From assembly GCF_019635465.1 (NCBI RefSeq), contig NZ_JAHBZK010000008.1, forward strand, positions 62,001 through 126,000: a DNA stretch of 64,000 bases. Direction: 5' to 3'. Positions 26,651 to 36,297 of this stretch are shown here, in pieces; position 1 is the first letter of the stretch; each line of letters opens with the position of its first letter. Made by a program: the position numbers and the translations under genes. Source of the DNA: Hydrogenophaga sp. (lineage in GTDB: Bacteria > Pseudomonadota > Gammaproteobacteria > Burkholderiales > Burkholderiaceae_C). The notes beneath the pieces were generated by a model, which worked only from the letters and a program-made list of their open reading frames with translations, was not told the DNA's origin and did not search any database.

Positions 26651-26684
26651 CCGTTTGTGGTTACACAACATCAACCACAAACGG
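26651..26684 (-). promoter_or_regulatory. Perfect 12-bp inverted repeat in the helicase leader
   Basis: CCGTTTGTGGTT (26651-26662) and AACCACAAACGG (26673-26684) flank a 10-nt loop. There is no T-run on either side, so it is not an intrinsic terminator. It lies 79 bp upstream of the helicase start, between that gene and the pit terminator. It could be a 5'-UTR regulatory stem-loop or a protein operator. Confidence 0.6.
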
Positions 26685-26765
26685 TCCGCCCGGTGGCGGT
26701 GGCCCTGAACGCTGACGCCGTGATGGCGGGCGGTGTGGAGGGCCGGGTGTGTGAGGCCAATGCAC

Positions 26766-26790
26766 GAAAAACCCGCCAGCTTTGGCGGGT
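26766..26790 (-). terminator. Intrinsic terminator of the pit gene
   Basis: On the minus strand ACCCGCCA (26790-26783) pairs with TGGCGGGT (26778-26771) over a 4-nt loop, followed by TTTTCG. It lies about 60 bp downstream of the pit stop. Confidence 0.85.
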
Positions 26791-26852
26791 GCCGCGATTG
26801 TCGCACAGATTCGGGAAAACCCGAAGCGGAAATCTCAATCAACCGCGCGGGA

Positions 26853-28433
26853 TCACCCCAGAACCGCAGCCACCATATGAAACAACAAGGCGGCAAGCAC
26901 CGCGGTGGCGGGCACCGTCACGATCCAGGCGGCGACGATACGCATCACCACCGACCGCTTGACGATCTCCTTCTTGTAGGCCTTCTTGAACGCCCGGCGC
27001 TCGGGCTTGGCGAACACGGCACCGTCCACACCTCGCAGCTTGGCGCGCTGCTTCATGTCGGCCAGCATCTGTTTCTTCTCGGTCACTTCGGCGGCCTCGA
27101 AGCGCAGCATGTAGGCCTCGACCTCTTCACGGTCGGCACCCTGGTGCGCAGCGCGCACGGCCGCTTCCATCTTGGCGTAGTTGACTTTGAGCAGTTCGCG
27201 CAGGAAGCCCACCCCAAACACCGCACCAATGGAGATGTGCGTCGTGGAAACCGGCATGCCCAGCTGCGACGCCAGGATCACAGTGATGGTGGCCGCCATG
27301 GCGATGGCATAGGCGCGCATCTGGTCCAGTTCGGTAATCTCTTTGCCCACCGTCCGGATCAGTTTGGCGCCGTACAACGCCAGCCCGACCGACAGGCCCA
27401 GGGCACCCAGCACCATGATCCACAGCGGCGTGCCGGCCTTGGTGGCGATGGCGCCGGCCTTGACCGCTTCAAAAATGGCGGCCAGCGGACCGATGGCGTT
27501 GGCCACGTCGTTCGCGCCATGGGCAAAGCTCAGCAAGGCGGCCGAGCACACCAGCGGCCAGGTGAACAGGTGGTTCACGCCGTCCTTGCTGTTGTCCTGA
27601 CGCAGAGCCTGGCGTGCGATCGGGGCGCGAATCAGCAACCACACCACCACAGCCAATCCAGCTCCCCCAAACACGGCGACGGGAAAGCCGACCTTGACCA
27701 CCTGGCTGACACCCTTGAGCAGCATGTAGGTGCCATAGGCCCACACCATCAGGGCGATCAGCACCGGCACGACGCGTGCCGCGGCCTCCGTCTTCTCGGC
27801 CCGATAGGTCACGCTGCGCTTGATGAGGTAGAGAAATCCCGCCGCGATCAGACCACCCAGCACGGGAGAGATCACCCAACTGGCGACGATGGCACCGATG
27901 GTCGGCCAGTTGACCAGCCCCCAGCCGCCAGCCGCAATGCCCGCTCCCATCACCGCACCGATGATGGAGTGCGTGGTGGACACGGGTGCCCCCAGCGCCG
28001 TGGCCAGGTTCAGCCACAGCGCGCCCGCCAGCAAGGCCGCAAACATCACCCAGGCAAACAGCGTCGGGTCGGCAATGTCGCGTGGGTCGATGATGGCGCC
28101 CTTGATGGTGCCCACCACGTCACCGCCAGCGACGATGGCGCCCAGGGCTTCGAACACCGCCGCCACGATGATGGCCCACCCCATGGTGAGCGCGCCCGAC
28201 CCGACCGCCGGGCCCATGTTGTTGGCGACGTCGTTGGCACCGATGTTCATCGCCATGTAAGCGCCCACCGCTGCAGACAGGATGAGCAGCCACACGGCCG
28301 TGCGCCCAAGCCCGGTGTCAGCGGCCCCAGTCAAGGAGGCGTAGACACCCACCAGAAACAGAAAGGCCACCGCGGTGGCCAACTGGATCGCCTCGAAATG
28401 GCGGCTGAAGACGGAGCGGGACTTCTTGGTCAT
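26853..28433 (-). CDS. pit: Inorganic phosphate transporter, PiT family
   Basis: A 526-residue multi-pass membrane protein of the PiT family, importing metal-phosphate or phosphate with protons at low affinity. The duplicated signature is clear: NIGANDVANNMGP near residue 65 and AHGANDVANAIGPLA in the second half. Each is accompanied by a GxPVSTTH motif (LGAPVSTTHSIIG and LGMPVSTTHISIG). A long charged cytoplasmic loop lies between about residues 440 and 500. It has its own terminator. A Pho-box-like pair of repeats lies in reverse orientation directly before the ATG. There is no PhoU-like gene alongside. Confidence 0.95.
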   Translation of the reverse strand: MTKKSRSVFSRHFEAIQLATAVAFLFLVGVYASLTGAADTGLGRTAVWLLILSAAVGAYMAMNIGANDVANNMGPAVGSGALTMGWAIIVAAVFEALGAIVAGGDVVGTIKGAIIDPRDIADPTLFAWVMFAALLAGALWLNLATALGAPVSTTHSIIGAVMGAGIAAGGWGLVNWPTIGAIVASWVISPVLGGLIAAGFLYLIKRSVTYRAEKTEAAARVVPVLIALMVWAYGTYMLLKGVSQVVKVGFPVAVFGGAGLAVVVWLLIRAPIARQALRQDNSKDGVNHLFTWPLVCSAALLSFAHGANDVANAIGPLAAIFEAVKAGAIATKAGTPLWIMVLGALGLSVGLALYGAKLIRTVGKEITELDQMRAYAIAMAATITVILASQLGMPVSTTHISIGAVFGVGFLRELLKVNYAKMEAAVRAAHQGADREEVEAYMLRFEAAEVTEKKQMLADMKQRAKLRGVDGAVFAKPERRAFKKAYKKEIVKRSVVMRIVAAWIVTVPATAVLAALLFHMVAAVLG

Positions 28434-28448
28434 GTGCAGGCTTTGTGA

Positions 28449-28466
28449 ATGTCACCGTATTGTCAT
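28449..28466 (+). promoter_or_regulatory. Pho-box-like repeats in the pit promoter (reverse orientation)
   Basis: ATGTCAC (28449-28455) and TTGTCAT (28460-28466) repeat with an 11-bp period, matching CTGTCAT-N4-CTGTCAT at 5/7 and 6/7. The site is 16 bp upstream of the pit start but oriented away from pit. A PhoB site placed like this would fit repression of low-affinity uptake during phosphate starvation. That is inference. Confidence 0.35.
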
Positions 28467-28505
28467 GCAAGCCGCGCGCGATACCCCCGCCCGCGAGGCG
28501 GCCTG

Positions 28506-29090
28506 TCAGCGCAGGAAGTTGGCGCGGTAGTGCTCCAGCTCGTCGATCGATTCGTGCACATCCGCCAGTGCAGTGTGCATCTGGCGCTTCTTGAAGGCGT
28601 CGACCACGGCCGGCTGCCAGCGCTTGGCCAGCTCTTTGAGCGTGCTGACGTCGATGTTGCGGTAGTGAAACCAGGCTTCCAGTCGCGGCATGTACTTCAC
28701 CAGAAAGCGCCGGTCCTGCCCGATCGTGTTGCCACACATGGGCGACGCCTGCTTAGGGGCGTAGCGGGCGATGAAATCCAGCAACTGCTGTTCGGCGTCG
28801 GCTTCGCTGACGGTGCTGGCGCGCACCTTGTCGATCAGGCCGCTGCGCCCATGCGTGCCCTTGTTCCAGGCATCCATGCCATCGAGCACTGCGTCGGGCT
28901 GGTGCACCACGATGACAGGCCCCTCGACGCGCGGCGTCAGCTGGGGCCCGGTGATCACCACCGCGATTTCCAGCAGACGCTCCTTCTCCGGGTCGAGCCC
29001 GCTCATCTCGCAATCGATCCAGACCAGGTTCTGGTCGTTCTTGCTCAGTGTGGGTTGGGGCGTGGACGTGTCGGTTGCGGGCTCGGTCAT
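28506..29090 (-). CDS. orn: Oligoribonuclease
   Basis: A 194-residue DEDDh 3'-5' exoribonuclease that degrades dinucleotides and short RNA, including pGpG from c-di-GMP turnover. Exo I is [20 protein letters not shown] with the Asp/Glu pair. Exo II lies around [15 protein letters not shown], and exo III has [17 protein letters not shown] with the catalytic His and Asp. Start is ATG 29090; a second ATG at 29099 adds three residues. It is divergent from the M48 peptidase gene. Orn is generally essential in proteobacteria. Confidence 0.96.
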   Translation of the reverse strand: MTEPATDTSTPQPTLSKNDQNLVWIDCEMSGLDPEKERLLEIAVVITGPQLTPRVEGPVIVVHQPDAVLDGMDAWNKGTHGRSGLIDKVRASTVSEADAEQQLLDFIARYAPKQASPMCGNTIGQDRRFLVKYMPRLEAWFHYRNIDVSTLKELAKRWQPAVVDAFKKRQMHTALADVHESIDELEHYRANFLR

Positions 29091-29176
29091 GGCCGCCATT
29101 GTCCCCGATGTGCCGGGATGGGCATGCGCCCACCAGGGCGGGACCTGCGCAGCCGGGCGGATAGACTTCCCGCCCC

Positions 29177-30439
29177 ATGGATGCCTCAGCGCTCGCCTTC
29201 ACCACCGTTTTCTGCGCCCTGCTCGTCGCCGGCCTGTTGGTTCGCGCCTACCTGGCGGGCCGCCAGATGCGCCACGTCGCGCGGCACCGAGACCAGGTGC
29301 CCGCCCCCTTCAACCACACCATCGGCCTCGACGCCCACCGCAAGGCCGCCGACTACACCATCGCCAAGACGCGCTTCGGCCTGCTGGAAACCGCGTTCGA
29401 GGCGGCCGTGCTGGTGGGCTGGACCTTGATGGGCGGCCTGGACTGGCTCAATCAAACGCTGCTCGTCAGCATGGGGCCGGGCTTGTGGCAGCAACTGACC
29501 CTGGTGGCGTGCTTCGCCGTCATCGGTGGCCTCGTTGGACTGCCCTTCGCCTGGTACGCGACTTTCCGGCTGGAGGCGCGGTTCGGCTTCAACAAGATGG
29601 GGCTCAGCCTGTGGCTGGTCGACGGTCTCAAAGGCGCTGTCATCGGCGCGGTCATCGGCCTGCCGGTGTTGGCACTGGTCCTGTGGCTCATGGGCACGGC
29701 CGGGCCCACCTGGTGGCTCTGGGCCTGGGGGGTCTGGATGGGTTTCAACCTGCTGGCCCTGGTGCTCTACCCCACCCTCATCGCGCCCTTGTTCAACAAG
29801 TTCGAGCCGCTGACGGACGACACGATCAGAGCGCGCGTGAACGCCCTCATGGCCCGTTGCGGGTTCTCGGCACAAGGCTTGTTCGTGATGGACGGCAGCA
29901 AACGCAGCGCGCACGCCAATGCCTATTTCACGGGCTTCGGCGCCGCCAAGCGCGTGGTGTTCTTCGACACCCTGCTGAATCAGCTCTCGCCCGATGAAAT
30001 CGATGCGGTGCTCGCGCACGAGCTGGGGCACTATCGTCGCCGTCATATCCTCAAACGCATCGTCATGCTGTTCGGCTTGAGCCTGCTGGGCTTTGCCGCA
30101 CTGGGCTGGGCGTCATCCCAGGCCTGGTTCTTCATCGGGCTGGGCGTGCAGCCTTCCCTGCAGGCCCCCAACGATGCGTTGGCGCTCATTCTCTTCGTGC
30201 TGACGGTGCCGTTGCTGACGTACTTTCTGTCGCCACTGATGGCGCAGATCTCACGACGCCACGAGTTCGAAGCCGACGCCTTCGCCATGGAAAAGACCCG
30301 GGGCAGTGATCTGGCCAGTGCATTGCTCAAGCTGTACCAGGACAACGCCAGCACGGTCACCCCCGACCCCCTCTACGCCAGCTTCTACTATTCACACCCG
30401 CCGGCCAGCGAGCGGCTGGCGCGCCTGCAGACCGCATGA
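29177..30439 (+). CDS. M48 family metallopeptidase (Ste24/CAAX protease-like)
   Basis: A 420-residue integral-membrane zinc protease of the Ste24 type. Several TM helices occupy residues 1-210 and 285-350. The zinc motif is [13 protein letters not shown] (HExxH), and the distal Glu lies in [28 protein letters not shown] is the typical family C-terminus. Bacterial members take part in membrane protein quality control. Its stop overlaps the next start by ATGA, forming an operon with the PCD and rsgA genes. Confidence 0.93.
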   Translation: MDASALAFTTVFCALLVAGLLVRAYLAGRQMRHVARHRDQVPAPFNHTIGLDAHRKAADYTIAKTRFGLLETAFEAAVLVGWTLMGGLDWLNQTLLVSMGPGLWQQLTLVACFAVIGGLVGLPFAWYATFRLEARFGFNKMGLSLWLVDGLKGAVIGAVIGLPVLALVLWLMGTAGPTWWLWAWGVWMGFNLLALVLYPTLIAPLFNKFEPLTDDTIRARVNALMARCGFSAQGLFVMDGSKRSAHANAYFTGFGAAKRVVFFDTLLNQLSPDEIDAVLAHELGHYRRRHILKRIVMLFGLSLLGFAALGWASSQAWFFIGLGVQPSLQAPNDALALILFVLTVPLLTYFLSPLMAQISRRHEFEADAFAMEKTRGSDLASALLKLYQDNASTVTPDPLYASFYYSHPPASERLARLQTA

Positions 30440-30765
30440 CCATGAACCCCATTCACCAGAACCGACGCGCACTGAGCGCCACCGAGATCGTCACCCAGCT
30501 CACCCAGCTCAATGGCGCCACGCCAGATGGCTGGAAGCTCATCGACGGCGCGCTGGAGCGCACGTTCGCCTTTGCCAACTACCACGAGACCATGGCGTTC
30601 GTGAACGCGGTCGCCTGGATCGCGCACCGCGAAGACCACCACCCGGACATCGCGTTTGGCTACAACCGCTGCACGTTGCGATTCAACACACACGATGTCA
30701 ACGGCATCTCGGCGAGCGATTTCTTCTGCGCCAGCGCCGTCAACGCCTTGCAGGGCAACGGATGA
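30436..30765 (+). CDS. phhB: 4a-hydroxytetrahydrobiopterin dehydratase (PCD)
   Basis: A 109-residue pterin-4a-carbinolamine dehydratase that recycles the pterin cofactor of phenylalanine hydroxylase; the family also occurs where no such hydroxylase exists. The signature HREDHHPDIAFGYNRCTL holds the paired catalytic His, and a third His follows in FNTHDVNGIS. Length is normal. It overlaps the upstream protease gene and the downstream rsgA gene by ATGA at both ends, so it is translationally coupled. ATG 30442 is an alternative start. Confidence 0.94.
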   Translation: MTMNPIHQNRRALSATEIVTQLTQLNGATPDGWKLIDGALERTFAFANYHETMAFVNAVAWIAHREDHHPDIAFGYNRCTLRFNTHDVNGISASDFFCASAVNALQGNG

Positions 30766-31676
30766 GTGAACGTCGCACCGGCCGGGTGGTGACGGCCCAT
30801 GGCCGCCATTGCCTGGTCGAGAGCGACAACGGTCAGCGCGTGCTGTGCCACCCGCGCGGCAAGAAGAACGCGGTGGTGGTTGGCGACACGGTGCAATGGA
30901 CGCGCAGCGGAGATGAAGGCCTCATTGAACAGGTCGATCCGCGGCGCAATCTGCTCTACAGGCAAGACGAGCTGAGGACCAAGTCGTTTGCCGCCAATGT
31001 TGATCAGGTGCTGGTGCTGCTGGCTGCCGACCCTGTGTACTCGGACATGCAGCTTGCGCGCGCCCTGATCGCGGCCGAAGCAGCGCAGATCGACGCGGTC
31101 GTGGCGCTGAACAAGCACGACCTGCGCGAGGCCTTTGACAGCGCGTGGTCCCGCCTGGCACCCCTGCGGCGCATGGGGCTGAGCGTACTGGCGGTGGGGC
31201 TGCGCGACGGCCATGGGCTCGACGAGCTCGTGGCCCGGTTGCGGGGGCGCAGCACCCTGGTGCTGGGCCCGTCGGGCGTTGGCAAGAGTACGCTGGTGAA
31301 CCAACTGGTGCCTGATGCGGGCGCTCAAACCGGCGAAGTGTCCCAGGCGTTGAACTCCGGCCGTCACACGACCACATCGACCACCTGGTACTGGACAGAC
31401 CCATCCCGAACCACGGCCTTGATCGATTCGCCAGGCTTTCAGTCGTTTGGCCTGTTTCACATTGACGCGACCGAGCTCGCCGGCCTCATGCCCGACCTGC
31501 GCGCTGCGCTGGGGCAGTGCCGCTTCTACAACTGCACCCACCGACACGAGCCTGGCTGCGGTGTGCGCACGCACGTGGGCGCGGACCCTGCCGATGACCC
31601 GCTGGCCATCGACGAAACGCGCTACCGCCTGTACACGGAACTCTTCGACGAGCTCGCTGCCAAGCCCGCCTACTGA
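30762..31676 (+). CDS. rsgA: Ribosome small subunit-dependent GTPase A
   Basis: A 304-residue circularly permuted GTPase that matures the 30S subunit. The N-terminal OB fold (about 1-70) is followed by G4 (ALNKHDL), then G1 GPSGVGKSTLVN, G2 region (GRHTTT) and G3 (DSPGF), the permuted order being diagnostic. The C-terminal zinc finger is CRFYNCTHRHEPGC. ATG 30762 overlaps the PCD stop (ATGA); the open frame upstream is out-of-frame shadow of the protease. It is the last gene of the operon. Confidence 0.96.
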   Translation: MSERRTGRVVTAHGRHCLVESDNGQRVLCHPRGKKNAVVVGDTVQWTRSGDEGLIEQVDPRRNLLYRQDELRTKSFAANVDQVLVLLAADPVYSDMQLARALIAAEAAQIDAVVALNKHDLREAFDSAWSRLAPLRRMGLSVLAVGLRDGHGLDELVARLRGRSTLVLGPSGVGKSTLVNQLVPDAGAQTGEVSQALNSGRHTTTSTTWYWTDPSRTTALIDSPGFQSFGLFHIDATELAGLMPDLRAALGQCRFYNCTHRHEPGCGVRTHVGADPADDPLAIDETRYRLYTELFDELAAKPAY

Positions 31677-31701
31677 TCGCCCAACAGTGCCGGCCACCCC
31701 G

Positions 31702-32631
31702 TCAGAAGCGGGCCAGTGTCAACAGTGCGAGCAAGAGCATCCAGAGCACGACCGCTCGCCAGACCAGGCCCACCACACTGCCGAGATGCGCCAGCTGTGG
31801 GTCGGGACGCAAGCCAGGTTCCGAATCATCCGAAGGGTCTGAATCGGTCGCCTGGGGTGTCAGGTTCACGTTCAATGCGCCCGATGTGGCCGCCAACACG
31901 ACTCCGTCGCTGCCCGGCGCAAACCGGTCGGCATCTGCACGCCAGCTGCCAACCGCCTCCTCGAAATTTCCCACAACGGCAAATCCCAGGGCGGTGGCGC
32001 GCGCCGGCCAGTGATCGACCCAGCGCCACGCAGTGGCGGCCGCGTCCCGCAACGACTGGCTGGGCGTCCCATCGGGGCGCGCGCGCCAGTTGCGAGACAG
32101 GTACTCGGCCAGCCGGTAGAGCACGGCCCCCGCCGGGCCCAGACCGATCACCCACAAGACGATGAAACAGAAAAACACCCCGAACACGTGACGGTGCGCG
32201 GCCAGAACGGAATGCTCAATGACCTGGCGCAGCAGTTCCGTGCGCGGAAGGCTGGCCGCGTCCACGCGCAGCCATTGGGCGAGCTGCTCGCGCGCCGCTC
32301 GCTCGTCGCCCTCCTCCAGGCTGCGCCGGATCTGGCTGAAGTGGTGACTGAACTGGCGAAACCCCAGGGTCACATAGAGCACCGCCACGCTCCACATGAA
32401 GGCGAAGATCGCGCCGATCTGCCACAGCGCGTGGTACACGAGCGCGGCCACCGCAGAGGGAAACACCACCGCCAGCGCCCAGGCCACCCAGCCGTGCCCA
32501 TGACCACCAGCGTCCAGGTTGCGGCGCACGCTGCGGCTCCAGCCACGCAGCATGGCGTGCACCGGGTTGTTGAATGCGAGGGGACGGGCCTGCTCGATGA
32601 GCAAAGCCAGGAGGACGGCCAGGAAACCCAT
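31702..32631 (-). CDS. CobD/CbiB family membrane protein
   Basis: A 309-residue membrane protein of the CobD/CbiB superfamily, which includes adenosylcobinamide-phosphate synthase. There are TM-like stretches at about 1-20, 50-90 and 155-175, and a C-terminal one (VVLWMLLLALLTLARF). FRQFSHHFSQIRRSLEEGDERAAREQLA is characteristic of the betaproteobacterial members. No other cobalamin genes lie nearby, and the C-terminal 70 residues include an acidic low-complexity linker. A true role in B12 synthesis is not established. Confidence 0.85.
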   Translation of the reverse strand: MGFLAVLLALLIEQARPLAFNNPVHAMLRGWSRSVRRNLDAGGHGHGWVAWALAVVFPSAVAALVYHALWQIGAIFAFMWSVAVLYVTLGFRQFSHHFSQIRRSLEEGDERAAREQLAQWLRVDAASLPRTELLRQVIEHSVLAAHRHVFGVFFCFIVLWVIGLGPAGAVLYRLAEYLSRNWRARPDGTPSQSLRDAAATAWRWVDHWPARATALGFAVVGNFEEAVGSWRADADRFAPGSDGVVLAATSGALNVNLTPQATDSDPSDDSEPGLRPDPQLAHLGSVVGLVWRAVVLWMLLLALLTLARF

Positions 32632-32670
32632 GCGCCGATGATAGTGGCCGGGCGCGGCGGGGCCAGCGAA

Positions 32671-33354
32671 TCAAGCCGCCAGGAACCGATAGAGGTTGCG
32701 CAGCATGCCCGCGGTCGCGCCCCAGATGAAGCGTTCGCGGCTGCCGTCGTGCCAGGGCATGGAGTACCACTCGCGCACCGCACCGTCGAACTCAAAGGCG
32801 TGGCGACGGTGGTGCCTCGGGTCCATAAGGAAGGTCAGCGGCACCTCGAAGACATCGTCCACCTCGTGTGGATTCGGCCGCAGTTCGAAGTCAGGCTGGA
32901 CCAGCGCCACCACGGGCGTGATGTGAAAGGCGGTGCCGGTGATGTACTCCGGCAAGGTACCGACCACCTCGACATGCCCGGCAGGCAAACCGATCTCTTC
33001 GTCCGCCTCCCGCAACGCAGCCGCCACGGCGTCGGCGTCGGTGGGATCGACCTTGCCACCCGGAAAAGCAATCTGGCCTGAATGGGTGGACAGATGGGGT
33101 GTGCGCTGGGTCAGCAACAGGCGCAGGTCCTCGCGCATCACCAGCGGCAGCAACACCGCTGCATCGGCCGGCTCGCGGTCGGCAAAACGGCGCTCTCGAA
33201 CAAGCTCCGGCGTCCACACGGGCGGCCGCTCGAACTGGGCCCTCAGGCCGTCTGGGGTCAAGCGGTGCGCAGGTGCAGGCGCCAGACCCTCACTGGCACC
33301 CGTGGCCACCACAGGCACAGTGCGTGGATCGAAAGGGGGCAGTCGCTGGACCAT
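32671..33354 (-). CDS. CoA pyrophosphatase (NUDIX hydrolase, NudL-like)
   Basis: A 227-residue Nudix enzyme. The CoA-specific upstream motif LLLTQRTPHLSTHSGQIAFP directly precedes the Nudix box GGKVDPTDADAVAAALREAD (followed by EEIGL), the combination that defines coenzyme A diphosphatases. They cleave CoA or oxidised CoA into phosphopantetheine and 3',5'-ADP. An N-terminal extension of about 70 residues is usual in betaproteobacteria. It stands between the CbiB-like gene and the rplS terminator, on the same strand as both neighbours. Confidence 0.92.
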   Translation of the reverse strand: MVQRLPPFDPRTVPVVATGASEGLAPAPAHRLTPDGLRAQFERPPVWTPELVRERRFADREPADAAVLLPLVMREDLRLLLTQRTPHLSTHSGQIAFPGGKVDPTDADAVAAALREADEEIGLPAGHVEVVGTLPEYITGTAFHITPVVALVQPDFELRPNPHEVDDVFEVPLTFLMDPRHHRRHAFEFDGAVREWYSMPWHDGSRERFIWGATAGMLRNLYRFLAA

Positions 33355-33374
33355 GGTGGTGCGGTGGGCAGAAA

Positions 33375-33402
33375 CAAAAAGGCCGCTCCGGAGAGCGGCC
33401 TT
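33375..33402 (-). terminator. Intrinsic terminator of the rpsP-rimM-trmD-rplS operon
   Basis: On the minus strand AAGGCCGCTC pairs with GAGCGGCCTT over a 4-nt loop, followed by TTTGTTTC. It lies 16 bp past the rplS stop. Confidence 0.9.
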
Positions 33403-33417
33403 GGCGCGGATGCCGGA

Positions 33418-33774
<357 letters not shown>

Positions 33775-33931
33775 TGCAAAGTTCCAACGATCATGGCCGC
33801 GCTGCACTAAAGGCCGCGAATCCGGTGCGTCGTTCACCTGTGGGGTGAACGGCTGTTCAGTCACCCAGACCTGGGTGGAACAGCAGCGATCCCGGTCGCG
33901 GCGGCCGGCCAGAGGATCGAAAAGCCCGCCA

Positions 33932-34708
33932 TTATAGCGTGCGGTTTTGTTGCAGGAAAGCCTCGTCCTGGTCGTCCAGCCATCCCTTTTGCCGGGCCTG
34001 CGTCAGCAGCTCCGGGCGGTGACACGCCGAGAGGGTCAGACTCGCCTCTCGCCGGTGCCGGGCGATGCGCTCGTGGTGACCACCCAGCAACACGGCCGGG
34101 ACGGCAACCGGACCGCCCGGACCCGCCCACACCTCAGGACGGGTGTAGTGGGGGCTGTCCAGAAGTCCATCGATCGCATCGTTGAAGCTGTCCTGCTGGT
34201 GGCTGCCTTCATCGCCCAGCACACCCGGCTGCAGCCTCGCCACCGCGTCCAGCAGGGCCATGGCAGCCACCTCGCCACCGGACAAGACGAAGTCCCCCAG
34301 ACTGATCTGTTGATCCACACAGGCGTCGATGAAGCGCTGATCAACACCTTCATAGCGCCCGCAGATCAGGATTGCGCCAGAACTGGCCGACCATCGAACC
34401 ACGCTGGCGTGATCCAGCCGATCGCCAATGGGCGAGAACAAGACCACCGGCGCACGCGCGTCGTCTGCCTCGGCGCGATCAGCCCGGATGGCCTGCAGGC
34501 AGCGCCACAGCGGCTCGGCCATCATCACCATGCCTGGCCCACCCCCGAACGGTCGATCGTCCACTCGCCGATAGTTGCCCTCGGCGAAGTCACGCGGCTG
34601 CCAGAGTCGCACATCCACCCGGTGCGATTCGAACGCGCGGCGCGTGATGCCATGCGCCAGAAACGGCGCAAACAGCTCGGGAAACAGGGTGACGACGTCG
34701 AAGCGCAT
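33932..34708 (-). CDS. trmD: tRNA (guanine-N1)-methyltransferase
   Basis: A 258-residue SPOUT methyltransferase making m1G37 in tRNAs reading CNN and some other codons, which prevents frameshifting. [13 protein letters not shown] is the classic N-terminus. The trefoil knot contains [14 protein letters not shown] and [15 protein letters not shown], and RPEVWAG follows. ATG 34708 is preferred over ATG 34717, three codons upstream. It lies between rimM and rplS in the usual order. The product is normally essential. Confidence 0.98.
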   Translation of the reverse strand: MRFDVVTLFPELFAPFLAHGITRRAFESHRVDVRLWQPRDFAEGNYRRVDDRPFGGGPGMVMMAEPLWRCLQAIRADRAEADDARAPVVLFSPIGDRLDHASVVRWSASSGAILICGRYEGVDQRFIDACVDQQISLGDFVLSGGEVAAMALLDAVARLQPGVLGDEGSHQQDSFNDAIDGLLDSPHYTRPEVWAGPGGPVAVPAVLLGGHHERIARHRREASLTLSACHRPELLTQARQKGWLDDQDEAFLQQNRTL

Positions 34709-34741
34709 GGCGCGCATTGTGGCGGCGAGTGTGCCCGGGCG

Positions 34742-35329
34742 TCAGTAGTCGGGCTGCCAGTCCACCGTGACACGCCGCGCCGCACGGTCGACTTTGTCGA
34801 CATAGGCGTCCACAAAAGGGATCAGGCGCTCGGCCGTGCGCGTCTCGCCGTCTACGACTTCGTCATAGGCCAGCACCAGCACGTCGGTAGGACCCGTGCT
34901 CAGCAGGTCACGAACCGTGCCCAGAGCGACACCTTCGCGGTTCACGACCGAAAGACCGATCAGATCGACCCAGTAGTACTCGCCTTCGGCGGGCTCCGGA
35001 AACGCACTGCGCGGCAGGCTGATGCGGCAACCCTTGAGCGCTTCGGCCGACGTACGGTCTTCGACACCCTCGATCTGCGCAACAAGGCCATCTGCGTGCG
35101 CCTTGAGCGTCTTGATGTGAACCTGAACGCAGCCCTGAAAAGCAGAAAAGCCGCGCGCGAAACGGGCTTCGGGCGGCTGCAGGAACCAGTCGGTGCTGGC
35201 AGACAGCGCCTCGGTATCGGCGCTGTGGGGGTGGATGCGAACCCACCCCTTGATGCCCCAGGCATCGAGAACGCGCCCCAGTTCGACGGCGTCGGCCGGC
35301 AGGACCGACGCGACCAGGGCCGCGTTCAT
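34742..35329 (-). CDS. rimM: Ribosome maturation factor RimM
   Basis: A 195-residue 30S maturation factor acting with S19 on the 16S 3' domain. The N-terminal RimM barrel begins ELGRVLDAWGIKGWVRIHP, and the PRC-barrel part contains GEYYWVDLIGLSVVNREG and TDVLVLAYDE. RLIPFVDAYVDKVD is the conserved C-terminus. It starts 8 bp after the rpsP stop and belongs to the rpsP-rimM-trmD-rplS operon. Confidence 0.97.
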   Translation of the reverse strand: MNAALVASVLPADAVELGRVLDAWGIKGWVRIHPHSADTEALSASTDWFLQPPEARFARGFSAFQGCVQVHIKTLKAHADGLVAQIEGVEDRTSAEALKGCRISLPRSAFPEPAEGEYYWVDLIGLSVVNREGVALGTVRDLLSTGPTDVLVLAYDEVVDGETRTAERLIPFVDAYVDKVDRAARRVTVDWQPDY

Positions 35330-35337
35330 GCCGGCGC

Positions 35338-35592
35338 TCAGGCGGCGGCTTTGGTGGCGGCCTGTTTGATCAGGCGCGACACGGTCTCGGACGGGGTGGC
35401 ACCCACGCCGGTCCAGTAGGTCAGGCGGTCCTGTGCGATACGCAGGGGCTCTTCGCCGCCCTTGGCCAGGGGGTTGTAGAAGCCGATGCGCTCGATGAAG
35501 CGACCATCGCGACGGGCACGCTTGTCGGCCACGACGATGTTGTAGAACGGACGGGCCTTGGCGCCGCCGCGGGCAAGTCGAATGACGACCAT
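35338..35592 (-). CDS. rpsP: 30S ribosomal protein S16
   Basis: An 84-residue S16. [35 protein letters not shown] and [17 protein letters not shown] are family hallmarks. It is the first gene of the rpsP-rimM-trmD-rplS operon. A TATAAT promoter about 130 bp upstream and two hairpins in the leader precede it. Confidence 0.98.
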   Translation of the reverse strand: MVVIRLARGGAKARPFYNIVVADKRARRDGRFIERIGFYNPLAKGGEEPLRIAQDRLTYWTGVGATPSETVSRLIKQAATKAAA

Positions 35593-35615
35593 GATTTATC
35601 CTTCGGGTGGTTGCA

Positions 35616-35657
35616 GCCGGTCAGATTGAACCGGCCACCGCCGGGCTTTCAACCCGG
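35616..35657 (-). promoter_or_regulatory. Two hairpins in the rpsP leader
   Basis: GCCGGT/ACCGGC (35616-35635, 8-nt loop) and CCGGG/CCCGG (35641-35657, 7-nt loop) stand side by side in the roughly 120-nt rpsP leader. They may shape translation or autoregulation. Neither has a T-tract. Confidence 0.45.
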
Positions 35658-35722
35658 ACATTCCTGCAACGCCTGAGACACACGACTGACCACCCGGCCA
35701 GCGAAACGCTGCAAAGCCCGCG

Positions 35723-35750
35723 ATTATAGCCCGGCAGTCGATTCATCCAA
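35723..35750 (-). promoter_or_regulatory. Sigma-70 promoter of the rpsP operon
   Basis: On the minus strand TTGGAT (35750-35745) and a perfect TATAAT (35728-35723) are separated by 16 bp. Transcription would start near 35716, giving a leader of about 120 nt before rpsP. Confidence 0.7.
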
Positions 35751-35764
35751 GCCCACCGCCCAAT

Positions 35765-36295
35765 ATGCCGCTCATCCGACCCAGCCGCGACGAGGATCTC
35801 CCCGCAATCACCCGCATCTACGCCCATCACGTGCTGCACGGCACCGGCACCTTCGAAACCACCCCCCCCACCGAGGCAGAGATGGCGCAACGCCGGGCCG
35901 ACGTGCTGGGCAAACAACTGCCCTGGCTGGTCATCGAGGGCGAGGACGAGGTGGTGCTGGGCTATGCCTATGGCAACTGGTTCAAGCCGCGCCCGGCCTA
36001 CCGGTTCTCGGTCGAAGACTCGATCTACCTGGCCCCGGAAGCGGGCGGCAAGGGGCTGGGTCGCCTGCTGTTGGCCGAACTGGTCGCGGCGCTGGAGCGC
36101 CGCGGCGTGCGAAAGGTGATGGCGGTCATTGGCGATTCGGCGAACGCCGGCTCCATCGGCGTGCACAAGGCGCTGGGCTTCAGCCACGCCGGGGCCATCA
36201 AGGCCTGCGGCTGGAAGTTCGGCCGCTGGCTCGACATCGTCTTGATGGAAAAAGCCATCGGCGAGGGCGATACGTCCGCCCCCAAGGAGGATTGA
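35765..36295 (+). CDS. GNAT N-acetyltransferase (phosphinothricin/methionine sulfone acetyltransferase-like)
   Basis: A 176-residue GNAT-fold acetyltransferase of the Pat/YncA (MddA) group, which acetylates amino-acid analogues such as phosphinothricin or methionine sulfoximine. MPLIRPSRDEDLPAITRIY is the typical start. TFETTPPTEAEMAQR, YRFSVEDSIYL and the acetyl-CoA loop GKGLGRLLLAEL are also typical, with LGFSHAGAIKACGWKFGRWL at the end. It converges with nothing and is followed at once by the TM2 gene, whose ribosome-binding site lies in its last codons. Confidence 0.92.
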   Translation: MPLIRPSRDEDLPAITRIYAHHVLHGTGTFETTPPTEAEMAQRRADVLGKQLPWLVIEGEDEVVLGYAYGNWFKPRPAYRFSVEDSIYLAPEAGGKGLGRLLLAELVAALERRGVRKVMAVIGDSANAGSIGVHKALGFSHAGAIKACGWKFGRWLDIVLMEKAIGEGDTSAPKED

Positions 36296-36297
36296 GG

